Shown here: positions 42,901 to 52,633 of the stretch, one piece after another
Position numbering within the stretch: position 1 is the first letter of the stretch
Layout of the letters: each line of letters opens with the position of its first letter
Assembly: GCA_034003245.1 (NCBI GenBank)
Contig: JAVEYY010000012.1
Location: 49,214 to 113,213 of the forward strand
Source of the DNA: Perlabentimonas sp034003245
GTDB taxonomy: Bacteria > Bacteroidota > Bacteroidia > Bacteroidales > Tenuifilaceae
Direction: 5' to 3'
DNA: 64,000 nucleotides
Notes under the pieces: generated by a model
Seen by the model: only the letters and a program-made list of their open reading frames with translations
The model's database searches: none
What the model was told of the DNA's origin: nothing
Made by a program: the position numbers and the translations under genes

Positions 42901-44049
42901 TTATCTATTACAGAGTTTCTCGCTGGTTTTCTTTTTCACATACTGCAAATAATCATCCTTTACATTAAGATTTTGATACCATCCCTGATCCTGAAACTCA
43001 ATAAACTTAACTTTTGCCCCATCGAGTAGCTGAATGATTTTTCTGCCATTGCTTGCTAGGATGTTTTCAGCATTTGGAAGAATAGACCTTCGGTATACAG
43101 CATATAGAGGTTCATGCATATCGCCATCGGATACAGGTATTACAATATCAAAATCTGAAGCAAGATTTATCATATTATGTATTAGCCGAGTATTCATTTC
43201 CGGAATATCGCAGGCAGTAATAAAATTGGCATCGGTAGCTGATGCACTTAAGCAAGAGTAAATTCCCATCAGAGGGCCTTTACCCGTCTCGATATCGGGA
43301 ACTACACGCAGTCCGGTAAAGGAAAAACGTTCAGGCTGGTTTGCCCCGATGATAATTTCCTCGAAATGGCCATCGAGTTGATCAATTATATGCTGTATAA
43401 GCGGTTTTCCATTGATAGGCAAAAGGTATTTATCCTCTCCCATTCGTGAACTCTTACCGCCAGCAAGAATAATTGCTGTTGCCTTTTCGCGAAGAATCCA
43501 CAGGCTGTTCTTAACCAGAATTCTATCGGGATTGAAATCCCAACTCATATTACTGAACTCTATTACCTTGTTGGCATACTCAATTACCTCGGCACAACTC
43601 TCCTTTACGGTTCGATCCTCAGCATTTTTTATGACCAAGAAAAGACCTGGTTCAAAAACCTTACGAATGGAGTTTGACTCGCAAATCACCAAAGAATTAC
43701 TAGGAATAACTTTTAACAAGGCCGCAAATCCCTTCTCTAAGCAGTTTTTATCAACCCTTAAAAAGAAAACCTTGCTAGCACCAGCCAACAGCATTCGTGA
43801 GGTATCCTTGCTTGGGTTCAGTTCTAACTCCTCGGAAATCTCAAAATCGCTTCGTAATGACGTGCAAACACCGCAGCCCTTACCCCCACGGGGGCACGAC
43901 TGGTGCTCGCCGCGCTCGATGGCAACCACTTTTACACCAATAACATTATGCTCTTTAGAATACTGCTGAATAAGCCTGCAGGCAAACTCTGTTTTACCCG
44001 TGTTGCGACCAGTTGAACCAACAATCAAAAAATTAGGCTTCTTAAGCAT
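42901..44049 (-). CDS. MobB-MobA fusion (molybdenum cofactor guanylyltransferase)
   Basis: 382 residues combining two cofactor enzymes. Residues 1-180: a MobB-like P-loop domain with GSTGRNTGKTEF (Walker A) and an unusual Cys cluster CPRGGKGCGVC. Residues of about 185-382: a MobA nucleotidyltransferase with AIILAGGKSSRMGEDKYLL, IIGANQPERF and ITACDIPEMN. MobA adds GMP to molybdopterin to make the bis-MGD cofactor of formate dehydrogenases. The neighbouring formate dehydrogenase is its obvious client. The Cys cluster is not usual for MobB and might bind metal. Separate from the MFS gene by a terminator. Confidence 0.85.
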   Translation of the reverse strand: MLKKPNFLIVGSTGRNTGKTEFACRLIQQYSKEHNVIGVKVVAIERGEHQSCPRGGKGCGVCTSLRSDFEISEELELNPSKDTSRMLLAGASKVFFLRVDKNCLEKGFAALLKVIPSNSLVICESNSIRKVFEPGLFLVIKNAEDRTVKESCAEVIEYANKVIEFSNMSWDFNPDRILVKNSLWILREKATAIILAGGKSSRMGEDKYLLPINGKPLIQHIIDQLDGHFEEIIIGANQPERFSFTGLRVVPDIETGKGPLMGIYSCLSASATDANFITACDIPEMNTRLIHNMINLASDFDIVIPVSDGDMHEPLYAVYRRSILPNAENILASNGRKIIQLLDGAKVKFIEFQDQGWYQNLNVKDDYLQYVKKKTSEKLCNR

Positions 44050-44146
44050 AGAATCTCAATGTAAAGTAATTTGCTCCCATCAAATAGAAACAATTATCAG
44101 TAAAAAAAGGGTGACTTCAGTACCTTTATGTCAAATAAGATGAGTC

Positions 44147-44182
44147 CAAAAAGGCAAATACCTTCAAATTGAAGGTATTTGC
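44147..44182 (-). terminator. intrinsic terminator of the formate operon
   Basis: Perfect 13-bp arms GCAAATACCTTCA and TGAAGGTATTTGC (44154-44182, 3-nt loop) followed on the minus strand by CTTTTTGG. Lies 23 bp beyond the stop of the MFS gene and separates it from mobBA. Confidence 0.85.
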
Positions 44183-44204
44183 AATTGTGAGTTCGTTAAA
44201 AATA

Positions 44205-45479
44205 CTAGCCCTTCCCCTCTGTAATAGACTTATTGCTAAGGGTGAAGGAAACCAACAAGCCCAAGGCCAACATAATAGCACCAACAATAAAGGTTTTTGG
44301 AGCTGCGGTATCGGCATAGTTGTCTTTAATATAAGCTGCAATTTGGGGTCCAACAATACCAGCCAACGACCATGCTGTAAGGATTGTTCCGTAAACAACT
44401 GGCATAAGCTTGGCATGGAAAATATCCTTAACAAATGATGGCATAGTTCCGAAACCACCACCGTAGCAAAGTAAAACATAACAAACTAAAATACCGAATA
44501 GCCAAGGATTACCAGTATAAATCATGGCTATAAACACAAGTACCTGAGAACCTAAAATTAAGCGGAATGCCTGAATACGTCCAATTTTATCGGATAGTCC
44601 ACCCCAGAAGAAACGACCAACTCCGTTAAACAACGAGCTTATTCCTATAAGGGTAGCACCAGCGGCTGCAAGAGCTGCGGTATCCATATCAGGACTTCCA
44701 ATTTTAAGTAAATCCTGAAGCATTGGCGACTGCAAACCGATAAACATAATACCAGCAGCAATATTCATGAAGAAAATAAACCACATTCCAAAAAACTTGG
44801 TGCTAAGAATGCACGACTTTGCAGTTAAACTATCCTCGTGACCTTGACTAGCAGCAGTTTTTACAGGAGGTGTATACCCTTCGGGTACAAATCCTGCAGG
44901 AGGATTCTTCATAATTAAACCAGCAGGAACACCAATAGCGAGAAGAACAAAACCTGAATAAAGGAAAACTTTAACTATATCACCACCAGTAAGGTTCATT
45001 AAAGCAGGTGCAATCACTTTAGACATGATAAGAGCACCTAGTCCAAAGCCCATAACAACCATACCCGTTACAAATCCTTGCTTATCGGGGAACCATTTGG
45101 ATGCAGTGGCCACAGGGGTTACATAACCCAAACCTAGACCAATACCGCCAATTACACCAAAACCTATATAGAAAAGGGGCAGATTGCTGATTGACATAGC
45201 AAATGCGCTTATAAGATAACCTATACCGTAGAGCAAAGCACCCGTTGTTGCTAACTTCCTAGGTCCATATTTTGGCAAAATCATTCCGCCAACTGCAGCA
45301 GAAAGCCCAAGGAAACAGATTGCAATACTAAAAATCCACATTACCTGTACGTTGCTCCATCCATACTCGGCCATAATTGGCTTCTGGAAGAAACTCCAAG
45401 TGTACACGGTTCCCAAAGAGAGTTGTAAAACAGTACCCATGATGGCAATTAGCCAACGATTCGTTTTTTTTGCTTCCAT
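44205..45479 (-). CDS. OFA-family MFS transporter (oxalate/formate type)
   Basis: 424 residues with 12 hydrophobic helices. Blocks typical of the oxalate-formate antiporter branch of the MFS: NRWLIAIMGTVLQLSLGTVY near the start, YIGFGVIGGIGLGLGYVTP, and GISSLFNGVGRFFWGGLSDK in the central loop region. It is the last gene of the formate dehydrogenase operon (24 bp after the NuoEF-like gene), so formate uptake or export is the natural assignment, although some OFA members carry other carboxylates. Confidence 0.85.
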   Translation of the reverse strand: MEAKKTNRWLIAIMGTVLQLSLGTVYTWSFFQKPIMAEYGWSNVQVMWIFSIAICFLGLSAAVGGMILPKYGPRKLATTGALLYGIGYLISAFAMSISNLPLFYIGFGVIGGIGLGLGYVTPVATASKWFPDKQGFVTGMVVMGFGLGALIMSKVIAPALMNLTGGDIVKVFLYSGFVLLAIGVPAGLIMKNPPAGFVPEGYTPPVKTAASQGHEDSLTAKSCILSTKFFGMWFIFFMNIAAGIMFIGLQSPMLQDLLKIGSPDMDTAALAAAGATLIGISSLFNGVGRFFWGGLSDKIGRIQAFRLILGSQVLVFIAMIYTGNPWLFGILVCYVLLCYGGGFGTMPSFVKDIFHAKLMPVVYGTILTAWSLAGIVGPQIAAYIKDNYADTAAPKTFIVGAIMLALGLLVSFTLSNKSITEGKG

Positions 45480-45503
45480 GTTAAGTTTTGTTTTAGGTTG
45501 AAT

Positions 45504-47237
45504 TTAGTTATTGATTAGTTGTTCGAAATCCTTTCTGAACTTGTTAATCATCGATTTAATTGGTGTTGCGTATGCTTCTCCTGTGGGACAAAGGGTATTG
45601 CCCTTAATGTTGTCGCAATACCACAGTACCTTATCCAAATCGCCGGGTTCGCCCTTGCCTGCGGCTACCTTGTTAAGCAAGTTTACAATCATTCCTGAAC
45701 CCATACGACAGGGTGTGCACTGGCCGCACGACTCGTGGTTGTAAAACTGGATGGTGCGAGCGGCAATTTCGGGAATCTTGAATTCATCGCTTACTACCAT
45801 CACTCCACCCGAACCTAGATTGGTTCCGTAGTCGAGGGTCGATTCGTAATCCATCTTAAGACCTGGGCCTTTTTTCAACTCCTCGGCGGTAAGGATTGGC
45901 ACCGAAAGTCCTCCAATGATAACACCTGTGATATTACCCTTATAGCCACCAGCCATTTCAATTAGCTCGTCGTACGATATTCCCATGGGGCACTCATACA
46001 CACCGGGCTTATTAACTGCACCTGAAACGCCATAAAGTTTAAATCCATATCCCCCTTCTGACCCCCACTTCTTAAAGGCATCGGCACCATTCTCAACAAT
46101 AAATGGAACACTGGCAAGAGTTTCAACATTATTCACAATGGTAGGGCAACCGTAAAGTCCCTCAACGGCAGGGAAAGGTGGTTTCATGCGAGGTAAACCC
46201 CGCTTACCTTCTATTGATTCAATAAGAGCTGTTTCCTCACCACAAACGTAAGAACCAGCACCCTGATGAACAATAATATTATCTAACTGACCAAGTTTAC
46301 CATCCTTCTTGGCCTGGGCAATGGCATCCTCTAATATTTTTGCAATCCAGCCAAACTCCCCACGGATATATATAAAGGCAAGTTTTGCTCCAAGTGCATA
46401 AGCCGATATGGCTATTCCCTCAATTAGCAAGTGAGGATCGTATGCCAGAATCTGACGATCTTTAAAAGTTCCTGGTTCACCTTCATCGGCATTACAAATA
46501 AGGTAGATGGGTTTACCAGTATTTTTTGGAACAAAACCCCACTTAACACCAGTTGGAAAACCAGCGCCTCCCCTACCCCTTAGCTGAGAATTTTTCACCT
46601 CAGTAATAATGTCCTCGGGTTTCATGGCAAGGGCTTTTTTTAGCGTTCTATATCCTCCTACCGATTTATACACCTCAATGTCGTTGGCGTTTTTCAAACC
46701 CCTATTCTTGAGCAAAACATTACATTTTGACCCCCAGTTGTACTCAACAGGCAAATCGGGCATTATGCCCTTTCGGAGCGAATGGATAAGCATATCAACC
46801 TTCTGGCGGGTCATCAGCTCGTAGTAAATATCATTAACCTGCACCACAGGGCATGTTCCGCATGAAGCTAAACACTCAACCTTCGATAGGGTAAATAGCC
46901 CATCGGGTGTGGTTTCGCCATGTTTGATGCCTAGTTTCTCACTGATATAGTTGTAAATATCCAAAGCCCCCATCAGCGTAGCGGGGATATTGGTATCTAC
47001 CTGCAGGTGATATTTTCCCACCCCTTTCTCAACGTTAAACATTGAGTAGTACGTAGCTACGCCATATGCACGCGAATGTGAAACCCCAATAACGTCGGCA
47101 ATCTCAACCACATCTTCCTTGGTAAGATTATTGCCACTCGCCTTTTGAACTAGGGTAAGGGCTGGCATCAGGGCCGATTCCTTTCTAGGATATCGACCCA
47201 TGATTTCGACAATCTTATTCTTTAGTTCTTCTTTCAT
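45504..47237 (-). CDS. NuoE-NuoF-like NADH-binding subunit of formate dehydrogenase
   Basis: 577 residues fusing a NuoE thioredoxin-like domain (1-150) and NuoF (about 170-577). NuoF has the FMN/NADH site GRGGAGFPTGVKWGF, ICNADEGEPGTFKDR, and the 4Fe-4S ligands ESCGQCTPCRMGSG and NTLCPTGEA. The NuoE part keeps the second cysteine pair (Cys122, Cys126 in ECLASCGTCP) but the first pair is replaced by Asp81 and Ala86 in QVDTNIPATLMGA, so a normal 2Fe-2S cluster is unlikely. It should pass electrons from the FDH catalytic subunit, 25 bp upstream, to NAD. Complete. Confidence 0.9.
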   Translation of the reverse strand: MKEELKNKIVEIMGRYPRKESALMPALTLVQKASGNNLTKEDVVEIADVIGVSHSRAYGVATYYSMFNVEKGVGKYHLQVDTNIPATLMGALDIYNYISEKLGIKHGETTPDGLFTLSKVECLASCGTCPVVQVNDIYYELMTRQKVDMLIHSLRKGIMPDLPVEYNWGSKCNVLLKNRGLKNANDIEVYKSVGGYRTLKKALAMKPEDIITEVKNSQLRGRGGAGFPTGVKWGFVPKNTGKPIYLICNADEGEPGTFKDRQILAYDPHLLIEGIAISAYALGAKLAFIYIRGEFGWIAKILEDAIAQAKKDGKLGQLDNIIVHQGAGSYVCGEETALIESIEGKRGLPRMKPPFPAVEGLYGCPTIVNNVETLASVPFIVENGADAFKKWGSEGGYGFKLYGVSGAVNKPGVYECPMGISYDELIEMAGGYKGNITGVIIGGLSVPILTAEELKKGPGLKMDYESTLDYGTNLGSGGVMVVSDEFKIPEIAARTIQFYNHESCGQCTPCRMGSGMIVNLLNKVAAGKGEPGDLDKVLWYCDNIKGNTLCPTGEAYATPIKSMINKFRKDFEQLINN

Positions 47238-47261
47238 GAAGCTAAATATTTAGATGCAACA

Positions 47262-49979
47262 CTATGCAATTTTCTCAACCTTAACCGCACACACCTTGTA
47301 CTCCGGAATTTTTGCCACAGGATCAAGAACATCGTTGGTTAGTACGTTGGCTGCTGTCTCGGCAAAGTGGAAAGGAATAAAGATGATACCATCTTTTATC
47401 TTACTGGTTACCTTTGCGTCAATCTCAATTGCACCACGACGAGTAGAAACTCTCACCTTTTCGCCATCGGCAATTTTAAGTTTTTTAGCATCGTTAACAC
47501 TAATTTCCACCATCCCCGATGGTTTGATCTCGTCGAGAACTTTCGATCGACGGGTCATGGATCCAGTATGGTAATGCTGTAGCAAACGGCCAGTGGTAAG
47601 CGTCAGTGGATACTCAGCATCGGCGTACTCAGCAGGAGGCCTATACTCTATTGGAACAAGAAGCCCCTTACCTCTAGAGAATTGAGCCCCGTGAAGTATT
47701 GGGGTTCCAGGATGCTCCTCGGTTGGACATGGCCACCTTAATCCGCACTCCTTCTCAAGCCGTTCGTAGCTCATACCTTTGTACGATGGTGTCAGTTGTC
47801 GAAGTTCCTCGAATAGTGTTTCCGGAGTATTGGGAAAATTAACAGCACCCAATCGTTTGGCAATCTCTGCAATAATCTCATAGTCTTGCTTAGCTCCACA
47901 AGGACCATTAAGCGCTTTGCGCGAAACCTGAACCCGACGCTCAGTGTTAACAAATGTTCCTGTTTTTTCGGCAAAAGCAAATGCGGGGAGTACAACATCG
48001 GCTAGTTCGGCCGTTTCGGTCATGAAAATATCCTGAACCACAAGAAAATCGAGTTTCTCGAGTTGCTCCTTGGCGTGATGAAGGTTGGGATCCGAAATCA
48101 TTGGGTTCTCACCCATTATGTAAATGGCACGAATTGAGTCGCCGGCATTATTAACCATTGTAGTAACGGTTTGGCCAACCTTATCGTCCATATCTTCGAA
48201 CTTAACACCCCAGGCTTCAGCAAACTTTTTGCGGTTGTCCTCAACGGTTACAGGCTGATAACCTGTAAATACATTGGGTAGCGCGCCCATATCGCAAGCG
48301 CCCTGAACGTTATTCTGTCCGCGAAGCGGGTTAACTCCGGTTCCAGGCTGCCCATAGTTACCAAGAATCATTTGTAGGTTAGATACTGCCTTCACGTTAT
48401 CAACACCATGTGTATGCTGAGTTATACCCATTGCATAAAAAACAGCACCCTTCCCTGAAGTGGCATAAAGTTTAGCAACATCATAAATCTTTTCCTTTGG
48501 GATACCGCTTAGTTCTTCCACCTTTTCGGGAGTATAGAACTCTAAACTTTTCACGTAATCGTCCCACCCCTCAGTTCGCTCATCTACAAACTTTTGGTTA
48601 TACCATTTCTCCTTTACAATGATATGCTGCAAACCCATAAGAACTGCCGTATCGGAGCCAGGATTTTGTTTTATGTGGATATCAGCGCATTTGGCCAAAT
48701 CGATCTCACGAGGATCAACAACAATTAGTTTAACGCCCTTTTCCTTTACAGATTTCTTAATCATTCCGCCAAAAACGGGATGATTCCATGTAGTGTTTGT
48801 ACCAATAATAAAAATTACATCAGAATGATCGGTTTCCTGCATGCTATTTGTCATAGCACCTGAACCTAACGTGGCTGCCAGTCCCGCAACCGTTGCGCTA
48901 TGTCAAAGCCGTGCACAGTGGTCGACATTGTTGGTGCCGATCACCCCCCGTGCTAAGCGCATCATGGCGTAGTTCTCCTCGTTGGAAACCCTAGCCGATG
49001 TGAAAAAACCTATTGATCCTGGGCCATACTTGGCCTTTGTTTCGCCCAATTTACTTGCCACAAGGTTAAGAGCCTCGTCCCATGTAGCCTCTTCTAACTT
49101 ACCATTCCTTTTAATAAGGGGTGAGTTGAGCCTATCGTCGCGATGGAGGAAATCGAACCCAAAGCGACCCTTTACGCAAAGCATACCCTTATTAGTTTGC
49201 TTCTCCCAGTTTTCCTCGGTCCCCATGGAGTAAACCCACTTGTTGTCCTTTACATAAATATCGACGGAACAACCCACACCACAGTAGGTGCAAATAACTT
49301 TCTTCTTTTCCATGTCCCAAAACTGACCAACACCCTTTGCATTCTTAAAGGTTAATGCTCCAACAGGGCATACCTGAACGCACTCACCGCACTGAACGCA
49401 CGATGATTCACCCATGGGCTTATCGTCGTCGCAAATAACGCGGGTATGACCCGAACGCCAGCCAAAATCGAGCACTTCGTGCATAACATTATGATTACAA
49501 GCACGAATACAACGACCGCACTCTATACACTTATTAGGGTCGCGAATTATTCCCTTCGATGACTCATCGAGTTTTAACCTCTCGTAGCTCACCAAGAATC
49601 CAGGGCGCTCAATTCCCAAGCTGTAAGCCATATCCTGTAGCTCGCAATGGCCATTACGCTCGCAGGTAATGCAATTGTGTTCACCATTCGACAGGTGCAA
49701 CTCAACAATCATTTTGCGCAGCTGAATGATCTGCTCGGTTTTGGTTTTTATCACCAAATCATTCTTTACCTGAAGGCCACAACTTTCCTTTAGCCCGCGT
49801 AAACCCTCTACCTCAACCAAGCAAGCACGACAAGCGCCCGCCTTTCCGGTTCGGGGGTGATAGCAAAGAGATGGTATGTAGATGTTGTTTTCCCTAGCAA
49901 CCTCTAATACCGTTTTGCCCGGTTCAGCCATAAGAACCTTACCGTCAATGGTTATCTGAACTGTTTTCTCCATACTCAT
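47262..49979 (-). CDS. fdhA: selenocysteine-containing formate dehydrogenase catalytic subunit
   Basis: One 905-residue protein read through the in-frame TGA at 48903-48905 as Sec359, in the context VDHCARL-U-HSATVAGLAAT, which is the FDH Sec site. It contains a NuoG-like 2Fe-2S domain (about 30-80, CYHPRTGKAGACRAC), HNCITCERNGHC, two 4Fe-4S clusters (CIECGRCIRAC, CVQCGECVQVC), the 4Fe-4S site CTYCGVGCSVDIYV, and the molybdopterin domains, including MGENPMISDPNLHHAKEQLE. A SECIS hairpin follows the TGA directly. It oxidises formate (or reduces CO2) with a Mo/W-bis-MGD centre and hands electrons to the NuoEF subunit. Ordinary gene callers split it in two at the TGA. Confidence 0.95.
48873..48902 (-). 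promoter_or_regulatory. bacterial SECIS element
   Basis: Starting 11 nt after the UGA, GGUUGC pairs with GCAGCC around the loop GGGACUG. Stem, position (11 nt spacer) and even the GGUUGC arm match the E. coli fdhF SECIS. SelB, encoded at 53784, is its expected binder. Confidence 0.85.
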
Positions 49980-50629
49980 TTCAGTTAATATTTAATAAAT
50001 GAAGTTTATATAATCTTGGTATTGTATTCCAATATTAACGCTTCATGCTTTTCTGGATGTATTAATTTTGCTTGCATTTATGCCCCAAAACATATCCCAA
50101 TTCATTTTTGGGAGCAAAAACCAGCTTTGCTTATCTGTTATTACAATAACACTGTTATTACAATAACATGCAAAAGCCAACACAAACGTTACTGACGCTT
50201 TTTAAAAGTAGAAATATTAAATACATGCTTATGTGACAAATGTCATATTTTTACCCCAGAAGTTTAGTGTTTAGGGCAATTTAGAATGATTCAATAATAG
50301 AAGAAAGAAGAGGGTAAAAATCCCTAATAAAGCCAAACAATAACTCCATACAATACTGTTAAACAAACACATATAAAAATAACCGCAAAAACTTGGGAGC
50401 TGAAATGTGTTAATATTTTAAATAAAACAATGATAAACCCAAGGTTTATGTTATTAAACAGACAGATGAATTAAATCAAAAAAAGTAATACTCACTTTTT
50501 CAAGAGACCTCTTTTGGTAAGCTTACCAATAATCTCCACATAGAGTATGCTGGATCCTAGATACTGTAAAAACTTTATGCAAACAAGCCCCTGAGTTTGT
50601 TTCAATATTAAATCCAGATATCAAAAAAC
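49980..50629. other. 650-bp regulatory region upstream of fdhA
   Basis: No gene seen. AT-rich. It contains the tandem palindromes at 50136-50168, and the 3' end of the selenium operon (selD stop at 50630). No clear tRNA-Sec is present here. Confidence 0.55.
50136..50168. promoter_or_regulatory. tandem CRP/FNR-like palindromes upstream of fdhA
   Basis: TGTTATTACAATAACA occurs twice (50136-50151 and 50153-50168) with a 1-bp gap. Each is TGTTAT-N4-ATAACA, the layout of CRP/FNR-family dimer sites. They lie 157 bp upstream of the fdhA start. The regulator is not in the window. Confidence 0.6.
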
Positions 50630-51667
50630 CTATAAAACAGACAGGTGTATATTTGACTTTGTAGTAATGTTTCCTATTAGGGTAGAAAGAGGAAATCCTG
50701 AATGAATCAATTCATTTATCATATGTTCTGATTCTTCAGGTGCTGCGCAAATTAGAAGTCCACCTGAGGTTTGGGCATCGAGAAGCAACATCTTGAGATT
50801 ATAATCGAGCGAAGAATGGAAATCAACGTCATTGTCAATATAATCGAGGTTACGGAAGCAAGCGCCAGGAATACATCCCATATCGATCAGGTTGTATGCG
50901 CCACTAAATAGTGGAACTTTTGAACTATCAATGTTTACGGTTACGTTACTGCCCAAAGCTAGCTTAAAGGCATGTCCCAACAGGCCAAAGCCAGTGATAT
51001 CAGTAGCGCATTTCACGTTATACTTCTGCATAATCCTCGCTCCTTCCTTATTCAATTGCTTCATACTGTTCAGCACCGCTTGATAATCGGAATCGGAAAC
51101 CTCACCAATTCTTCGGCCAGCCATAATGGTTCCAGCGCCAATGGGTTTGGTAAGAATTAATACATCACCAGGCTTAGCAGCGGAGTTGGTAATAATGCGA
51201 TTAGGGTGAACATTGCCGGTAACGGCAAGGCCATACTTTGGAACATCATCGACAATGGTGTGACCACCCATCACAACACCTCCAGCTTCGATAATCTTTT
51301 CGGTTCCGCCTCTAAGTATCTCCCTTAGAATGGCTAAAGGAACACTTGCCGGAAAAGCTACAATATTAAGAGCCGTTAAAACCTCACCACCCATAGCATA
51401 CACATCGCTAAGGGCGTTAGTTGCGGCAATCTGTCCAAACTCGTAGGGGTCGGAACAAACGGGGGGGAAAAAGTCGGTGGTTTGAATTAACGCTAAATCA
51501 TCACTTATCTTGAAAACGCCAGCATCGTCGTGTGTTTCTATATCGACTAGCAGGTTGGGGTGCGGAGTTTTGGGCAAATTGGCTAATGCTTCGCTTAGAT
51601 CCTTTGCAGGAAGTTTCGCAGAACATCCGCCATACTCAACAGTACTTAACAAATCGAACTTCTTCAT
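50630..51667 (-). CDS. selD: selenide, water dikinase
   Basis: 345 residues. Catalytic Cys15 and Lys18 in YGGCSAKL (Cys, not Sec), the ATP-binding THDDAGVFKIS region, ALSDVYAMGGEVLTALNI and MGGHTIVDDVPKYGLAVTG are all SelD blocks. It makes selenophosphate from selenide and ATP for Sec-tRNA synthesis. Its start overlaps the stop of the DUF3343 gene (TAATG), so translation is probably coupled within the selenium operon. Needed for the Sec-containing formate dehydrogenase next door. Confidence 0.95.
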   Translation of the reverse strand: MKKFDLLSTVEYGGCSAKLPAKDLSEALANLPKTPHPNLLVDIETHDDAGVFKISDDLALIQTTDFFPPVCSDPYEFGQIAATNALSDVYAMGGEVLTALNIVAFPASVPLAILREILRGGTEKIIEAGGVVMGGHTIVDDVPKYGLAVTGNVHPNRIITNSAAKPGDVLILTKPIGAGTIMAGRRIGEVSDSDYQAVLNSMKQLNKEGARIMQKYNVKCATDITGFGLLGHAFKLALGSNVTVNIDSSKVPLFSGAYNLIDMGCIPGACFRNLDYIDNDVDFHSSLDYNLKMLLLDAQTSGGLLICAAPEESEHMINELIHSGFPLSTLIGNITTKSNIHLSVL

Positions 51668-51909
51668 TACATGGGCTTTTCGTAGATATCAAACTCAAAA
51701 TTCGCCTCGGAGAGGATTGAATTGAGCACATGACTGCTTGTTACATGTTGGTCGATACGGATTGACATGCCGCATTCCGATGTTATATCCTTAGGCGTTG
51801 GTATAATATCGAGCTTTATTCCCTTGGATATTAAAATCCGTTCGGCCTTTAGCACATGATGCGTAGATTGGAAAGTCAGGATTAGATAGTTCATAGCGGT
51901 AAATAGCAA
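51667..51909 (-). CDS. DUF3343 protein (putative Se/S carrier)
   Basis: 80 residues, MLFTAMNYLILTFQSTHHVLKA at the start, with Cys47 in a TSECGMSIR context. DUF3343 proteins recur in selenium operons of anaerobes and are often annotated as putative Se/S carriers. It lies between the YedF-like gene and selD with a 1-bp overlap to selD. Role inferred from context only. Confidence 0.75.
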   Translation of the reverse strand: MLFTAMNYLILTFQSTHHVLKAERILISKGIKLDIIPTPKDITSECGMSIRIDQHVTSSHVLNSILSEANFEFDIYEKPM

Positions 51910-51920
51910 TTAGTATTATG

Positions 51921-52529
51921 CTATGGGTAAACTACGCTGCCAGCACTGCTTAGCTGCTCAAGGATATCGTACATATTGGAAACGATGCCAACGCCAATAT
52001 TGGCCTTCTCGCCATAGTAATCGAGGCAGGTTCCGCAAACAAAGATTTTTACACCACAATTCTCGAGTTTAACTAAACTTTCGATTACAGGAGAATTTTT
52101 AAGCGCCAGAAAAATACCGGCATTGAGAAACACCAACGATTTGGGCTGATTGGTTGCTTCAGGCAAAGTATTAATAAATGCTTTTATCAATATCTTACCC
52201 AACTCCTCGGCACCATCACCAAGTTTATCGCGCTGGAAGGCCACTACATAGTTTGACTTCTGAGGAAGATCAATCTCGCAGTACTCCTCAACGGGAGCAT
52301 TCTCGGGCATCTCGCCAGTTTTATTAACCAGCACATGAAATACTTTCCCTTCATTTCGTACGCTTGGAGTAAATCCATTGTCGGTAAGGAAACGGGTAAC
52401 GTTTTTCATAGAGGTTTCATTATCAATTAAAACCTCAAGGGTTTCGTTATCTCCTATCTCACCAAGAGCTTTCTTGGACATGATTAGGGGTTTTGGGCAT
52501 AGTTCGCCCTTTGCATCTACTGTTCTCAT
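51921..52529 (-). CDS. yedF: YedF-like selenium metabolism protein (TusA-DsrE fusion)
   Basis: 202 residues. N-terminal TusA/SirA domain with the sulfur-carrier motif GELCPKPLIMSKK (Cys11) and a C-terminal DsrE-like domain (FLNAGIFLALKNS, IFVCGTCLDYYGEKANIGVG). This fusion is the family named for sulfurtransferase-like selenium metabolism protein YedF and is found beside selD. It may deliver Se from a desulfurase to SelD. 11 bp upstream of DUF3343. Confidence 0.85.
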   Translation of the reverse strand: MRTVDAKGELCPKPLIMSKKALGEIGDNETLEVLIDNETSMKNVTRFLTDNGFTPSVRNEGKVFHVLVNKTGEMPENAPVEEYCEIDLPQKSNYVVAFQRDKLGDGAEELGKILIKAFINTLPEATNQPKSLVFLNAGIFLALKNSPVIESLVKLENCGVKIFVCGTCLDYYGEKANIGVGIVSNMYDILEQLSSAGSVVYP

Positions 52530-52633
52530 AATTTAATGTATATTATTGAAACACAGGGGCACGGAGGCACAGAGTGAAATATTAAAAAGTTAAAATTGGT
52601 ATTGTAGCCATTCACATATTGACTAAACATTCC

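Noticed and set aside
47262..48854. Separate 530-residue molybdopterin oxidoreductase
   Set aside because: It is the C-terminal part of fdhA beyond the UGA selenocysteine codon, not an independent gene.
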